DNA from: Erigeron canadensis
Lineage: Eukaryota > Streptophyta > Magnoliopsida > Asterales > Asteraceae
DNA length: 64,000 bases
NCBI RefSeq assembly: GCF_010389155.1
Contig: NC_057769.1
Coordinates: forward strand, 25,916,735-25,980,734
Reading direction: 5' to 3'
The position numbers were made by a program, and so were the translations under genes. Positions 60,530-64,000 of the stretch are shown one piece after another (the stretch's first letter is position 1; every line of letters begins with the position of its first letter). The notes beneath the pieces were generated by a model, which had not been told where the DNA came from, made no database searches, and saw nothing but the letters and a program-made list of their open reading frames with translations.

Positions 60530-61146
60530 AGTTTGAAAAAATACAAAAAGTACAAGGTTTTTCCCTCTTTTTCTTCCTTCTTCCTTCCATCTCCGACCAC
60601 CACCACCACCACCATGATCATCTCCGACCACCACCATGATCCTTCGGCGACGGCGACCATCTCTAGCGAGACTTACACATGTGCAAGTATAACTTTTTTA
60701 GCATTTTAGGGTTTAAAATTTCTAGGTTTTTTCCTTCATGAGACAACCACCACCAGCCACCATCATCTCCGACCACCCTAACCACGGCGTCGGCGCCGGC
60801 ATCAAGGGCTTCGTCCGTACCGTAGCAAAACGCCACCATTTCTTGGATCGCCGCCCATCAAATCCATACTATTCCCATATGCGTCCCTTGACGGTCAGCT
60901 TAGAACGGATGAGGGCCTCCGGCCTGTACCGTATCCACCCGAAAACGAACTCGATTCTCGCCAGAAAGTTAACTTACACATGTGTAAGTACTAAGTTGTA
61001 CTTACACATGTGTAAGTCTCGTCAGAGATGGTCGCCGTCGCCGGAGGATCATGGTGGTGGCCAGAGATGATGATGGTGGTGGTGGTGGTGGTCAGAGATG
61101 GAAGGAACAAACATGCTTACACATGTACTTTTTGTACTTTTTTAAA
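60530..61146. mobile_element. GC-rich inverted-repeat element with TTACACATGTGTAA palindromes
   Basis: The left arm (about 60530-60690) and right arm (about 60975-61146) are inverted. They share AATACAAAAAGTAC ends, CACCACCACC/GGTGGTGGTG runs and GGCGACGGCGACC. The 14-bp palindrome TTACACATGTGTAA or a near form occurs in each arm and twice at 60973-61016. The centre (60720-60960) is GC-rich and non-repetitive. A frame of 110 residues (60738-61070) runs through centre and right arm, without a recognised domain. It is probably a non-autonomous DNA transposon that captured host sequence. Confidence 0.65.
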
Positions 61147-62420
61147 TGCATCAGAATCTGAAGATGGCGATTGTGATAGTCTTATATCAGAATCAGAAGA
61201 AACTTTTCTTAATTTTGCCGTTCCTTTTGGCGTTTCAATAGCTTCAACCAAGAAATATCATTAACAGCAAACTGTACTCAATCTTGGCATAAGCAGGGTA
61301 TAGGTAGGGGCGTAGGTCATATATACTATTAATTGGGATTCGAATAAATGAAGGGAAAAGAAAGAATAGAAACAAAATAAATTATGATCCTTTTAAGGCT
61401 GATCATAGGCTTAAACCTAGCCCGCAAATTGCATGATGCATTAATGCCAAATATGTGAACCGAGAAATTGGGCGTGGTCTGTTCAGGTTATCATGCAGGT
61501 TCAAGTTTTCAGCGGTGAATTACTTTGCAAGTTGATTTCTTGATTCTTACAAAAGAAATAACAACATTTTTTATATGACTTTCACCTCCAGCAATTCAAT
61601 TCAATTATCAATAAAAAGATAACATACAGCAACTAAAAGTTCATAATTATTGATACTAGCAGCAAATAACATCGATTTACATTCATGGAAGTTCATAAAC
61701 CAACTACAGATTTCAATTTAATTAAAAACGAGGAAGAACAAACACATTAACAAGTTGCAGTAACACTACATATTGGTAGAAGGTCTGCCTACATATTAGC
61801 CTCCCCATGCAAGTCGAGGTATTGGGCTCAAAACCCGCGAAAGGCGGCAATCCAACATAAGAATCTCAAAATCAGGATGCTAGAAATATAACTAATAATG
61901 TATATAAATTGGATGCAGTAACACATTTTGTGCATATATGAGCCGATGAACATTTTGCTAAAATCAATCATCAATTTGTTAATAAATAAAAAACAAATAA
62001 CAAAAACAATAACACATGATTGAAAAGACAAAAGAAGCAAAGTTAGGGCCCACTCAAATCCAAACTGAATACTGCATATCATCAGTGTATCTTTATTTTA
62101 GCACCAGCAAAAAAAAATGCCTAAATTTTTTTTCTTCTAAAATCACTCCGCAATTCCTCATGAAAAACAATTTTAATTTTCAGTGGTGCTTGAGCACTTT
62201 CTACATCTACACGGGAAAAAACAAAAAAATAAGTAACCTGTCAACCAATCTGATATTCTGACATGCCATTCCCGACACGAAATAACTTTGGGTTGATAAT
62301 GAACGCACCAAATCTCCAATCCTAGTGTTTGTTGAGGCAATTTGGGCCTCAAGCACATTAGATATTCATTTGGGCCTCAAGCCCATTATATTATCTATCT
62401 ATCTATCAAGAAACTACTGA
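61147..62420. other. Intergenic stretch without a recognised gene
   Basis: 61150-61264 holds an acidic frame (SESEDGDCDSLISESEE) that may be an exon remnant. It has no start of its own and no family match. 61780-61850 has a SINE-like or tRNA-like phrase around GTCGAGGTATTGGGCTC. The remaining frames (61828-62082, 62016-62261, 62173-62358) look incidental. Confidence 0.4.
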
Positions 62421-62426
62421 ACTTAG

Positions 62427-62694
62427 ATCGCGTTTGGTTCACAGAATTTAATGAAATTGATTTCTTAGTGCACTTGGATGTTCAAATAAGAGGGAATCTC
62501 ACCCGTATAAATGTAAACATTCCATCATTTGATGGAATCTCCATTCCTTGGGGATGGAAGAAGGAATTTCATTCCTTTTGTCACTTGAATTTTCAAAAAA
62601 TCAAAAGTATTTCGTCAAATTCTATTCCTTCAAATTTCAATTTCTTTGAAAGATTTCATTCCTTCCAAAAATATTATGTGAACCAAAAGCGCCC
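62427..62694. mobile_element. PIF/Harbinger-like MITE with TAG target repeat
   Basis: The left end ATCGCGTTTGGTTCAC and the reverse complement of the right end, GGGCGCTTTTGGTTCAC, are inverted repeats. TAG lies at 62424-62426 and 62695-62697. The body is full of GGAAT/ATTCC inverted words, typical of Tourist-like MITEs. The 131-residue frame at 62342-62737 is a read-through of this element. Confidence 0.75.
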
Positions 62695-62702
62695 TAGTTT
62701 AA

Positions 62703-63092
62703 TACTATATTATAAAGCATTTTGCCGTTTTTTTTAAAGAAAAGATGAATTGAATTACCCAAAATACCCTTATTCTTTATTAACGTATTTAAACATCTCT
62801 ACCTAATATACCTATAATAACCTTAAATCTCAACCACTCATTTTTTTCTCTCTTCTCAAATCATTTTATTCCTAAATTCATTTAAAATATTTTATCTCAA
62901 AACCCATATCTTGATAAATTATAAAAATTGTATGGGTGTTCTTAAAATTTTATGCTCTTTCATGAGAGATGTCATTCGATATACTTTCAACGAATTTTTA
63001 AATCTGATGGCAGAACCGACTATCATACTCTATGACTAGACCTATTACCCCCACCATATCACCACCGCAACGCGCGGGCACTATCTCTCGTT
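62703..63092 (+). mobile_element. Non-autonomous Helitron-like element, second copy
   Basis: It starts TACTATATTATAAAGCA and ends with ACGCGCGGGC, then CTCTCGTT. 62870-63090 aligns with 7685-7960. It lacks the MITE found in the other copy and has no coding sequence. Confidence 0.6.
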
Positions 63093-63237
63093 TTCTAAAA
63101 ATATGAAGTAAAGGAATAATGTGAATGAAAATGATCAATAAAAACTTAAGTTTACATATAATAATTTAATTATTATTTATTACGAGAAATTAAGAATATT
63201 GTATATTTTTAATTTTTAAAATGATTTCTTTTAGGAA

Positions 63238-63412
63238 AGTGCTAAACTCACAAACTAAATACAAACAGACTTTTACAAACTCATGTGGCATGTGACATGA
63301 ACCAATGAACAAAGAGAGAAAAAGAAGAGTGCTAAAAAAATAAAATGATTTGATTGGTCGAAAGATGTGTTTGTAAACTCTTGTTTGTATTTAGTTTGTA
63401 AGTCTAGCATCT
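63238..63412. mobile_element. Short MITE-like inverted repeat
   Basis: Left arm CTCACAAACTAAATACAAAC and right arm GTTTGTATTTAGTTTGTAAG are inverted, with a spacer of about 85 bp between them. No target duplication was found. Confidence 0.65.
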
Positions 63413-63721
63413 CTCAAATAAAAAAAATCTAGAAAAAAAGAGAGAACTCTAGCGTTATTAGAAAAAAGTTTTAAGTCTAAAATGAGCTTTTAAGGGGTGC
63501 CAAGTGTATCTCTAACCTTCTCTTTTAGTTATAGTATCGATAGTAGACAATGTATAAACAAATCTCATGCTAGAAGGAATGACAACACGTCTAACTTTGG
63601 GTGTGCAGGTCTACATTTCAAATCCAACATTATTTCCTCAAGTTGGGAAAATCTTGACCCTTGATTGAAAATCAAAGGCCAAAATTCAAAGATTACCAAT
63701 GTTAGGGTAACTTGGGGAATC

Positions 63722-63960
63722 CTCTCCTTTGTCCAAGTGGAAATACCTCTCTCTTACAAATGGGAGGTGAAGAGTTCGACTCCACTTGCATGCAATTATT
63801 TAGTAAACTGGACTACTGGTAGAAAACCGCTTATACTCCCAGTTCACGGTTTGACTAGTTATAGTTTTCATTTTTTTCGCTTGCCAAATTCGACCCTTGT
63901 AGTTTACGAAATTAAATTTCAAAAGTGAAATCAAAACAATTTAATGATAATAAAAAAATT
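63722..63960 (+). mobile_element. tRNA-derived SINE
   Basis: A-box-like TGTCCAAGTGGAAATACC at 63731 and B-box GAGTTCGACTCC at about 63772, correctly spaced for a Pol III promoter, then a body and an A-rich end near 63945-63960. The frame at 63665-63928 is read from this SINE. Confidence 0.65.
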
Positions 63961-64000
63961 TCCAAACTAACTTGTTGATCCCAGCCAGGGCTCTGCAGTA

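Noticed and set aside
61147..61264. Acidic frame (SESEDGDCDSLISESEE) as an exon of a real gene
   Set aside because: It could be an exon remnant, but I found no matching upstream or downstream exons with splice signals in phase. Left as unassigned.
62342..62737. 131-residue plus-strand frame
   Set aside because: It reads straight through a Harbinger-like MITE with inverted GGAAT/ATTCC words. No protein family is visible.
63665..63928. 87-residue frame near the window end
   Set aside because: It lies over a SINE with A and B boxes, so the frame is incidental.

Overview
The window is plant nuclear DNA, most likely from a eudicot. Every recognisable gene has short exons separated by AT-rich GT..AG introns, the families are plant-type, and transposable elements make up most of the sequence. 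The transposon and SINE styles, and a CYP714 gene next to a decayed relative, remind me of Asteraceae. That lineage call is an inference from general resemblance, not a proven match.

Layout. 1-8.3 kb is gene-free: array remnants, a generic interspersed repeat, a 0.9 kb near-perfect palindrome, a 330-bp tandem dimer and a Helitron-like element with a MULE-type MITE inside it. 8.4-29.5 kb is a degenerate tandem array of at least three copies of one multi-kilobase unit, with earlier fragments at 0.4-0.7 and 2.5-4.4 kb. Each copy carries a palindrome whose two arms both derive from a plant mobile domain (PMD) gene. The palindrome is flanked by a second pair of inverted arms. Later insertions can be read against the other copies as empty sites. 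They are MULE elements with 9-bp target duplications, a Stowaway MITE, a Harbinger-like element, a solo LTR inside a MITE, and a 3.1 kb gag-only LTR retrotransposon with 320-bp LTRs.

29.7-54 kb is the genic part. It holds a MORN-repeat membrane protein gene (minus strand, 3 exons), a casein kinase 2 regulatory subunit gene (minus, 5 exons, with a Copia-like element in intron 1), a complete CYP714-type cytochrome P450 gene (plus, 5 exons), a decayed CYP714 copy just downstream, and a small COX23-like twin CX9C gene (minus, 3 exons). SINE and hAT-like elements lie between them.

54.6-64 kb is again mobile: a hAT-like element with an 8-bp target duplication, then a Helitron-like 3' end followed upstream by a replication protein A large-subunit-like gene whose surviving exons keep phase, although its promoter and first exon are duplicated into one of its introns. 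After that come a GC-rich inverted-repeat element, a Harbinger-like MITE, a second Helitron-like element, another MITE and a tRNA-derived SINE.

The four host genes do not form a pathway. They are a housekeeping kinase subunit, a mitochondrial assembly factor, a membrane MORN protein and a specialised oxidase. Apart from the tandem P450 duplication their proximity looks incidental. All exon coordinates come from reading splice signals and phase by eye. The four host gene models each sum to a whole number of codons.
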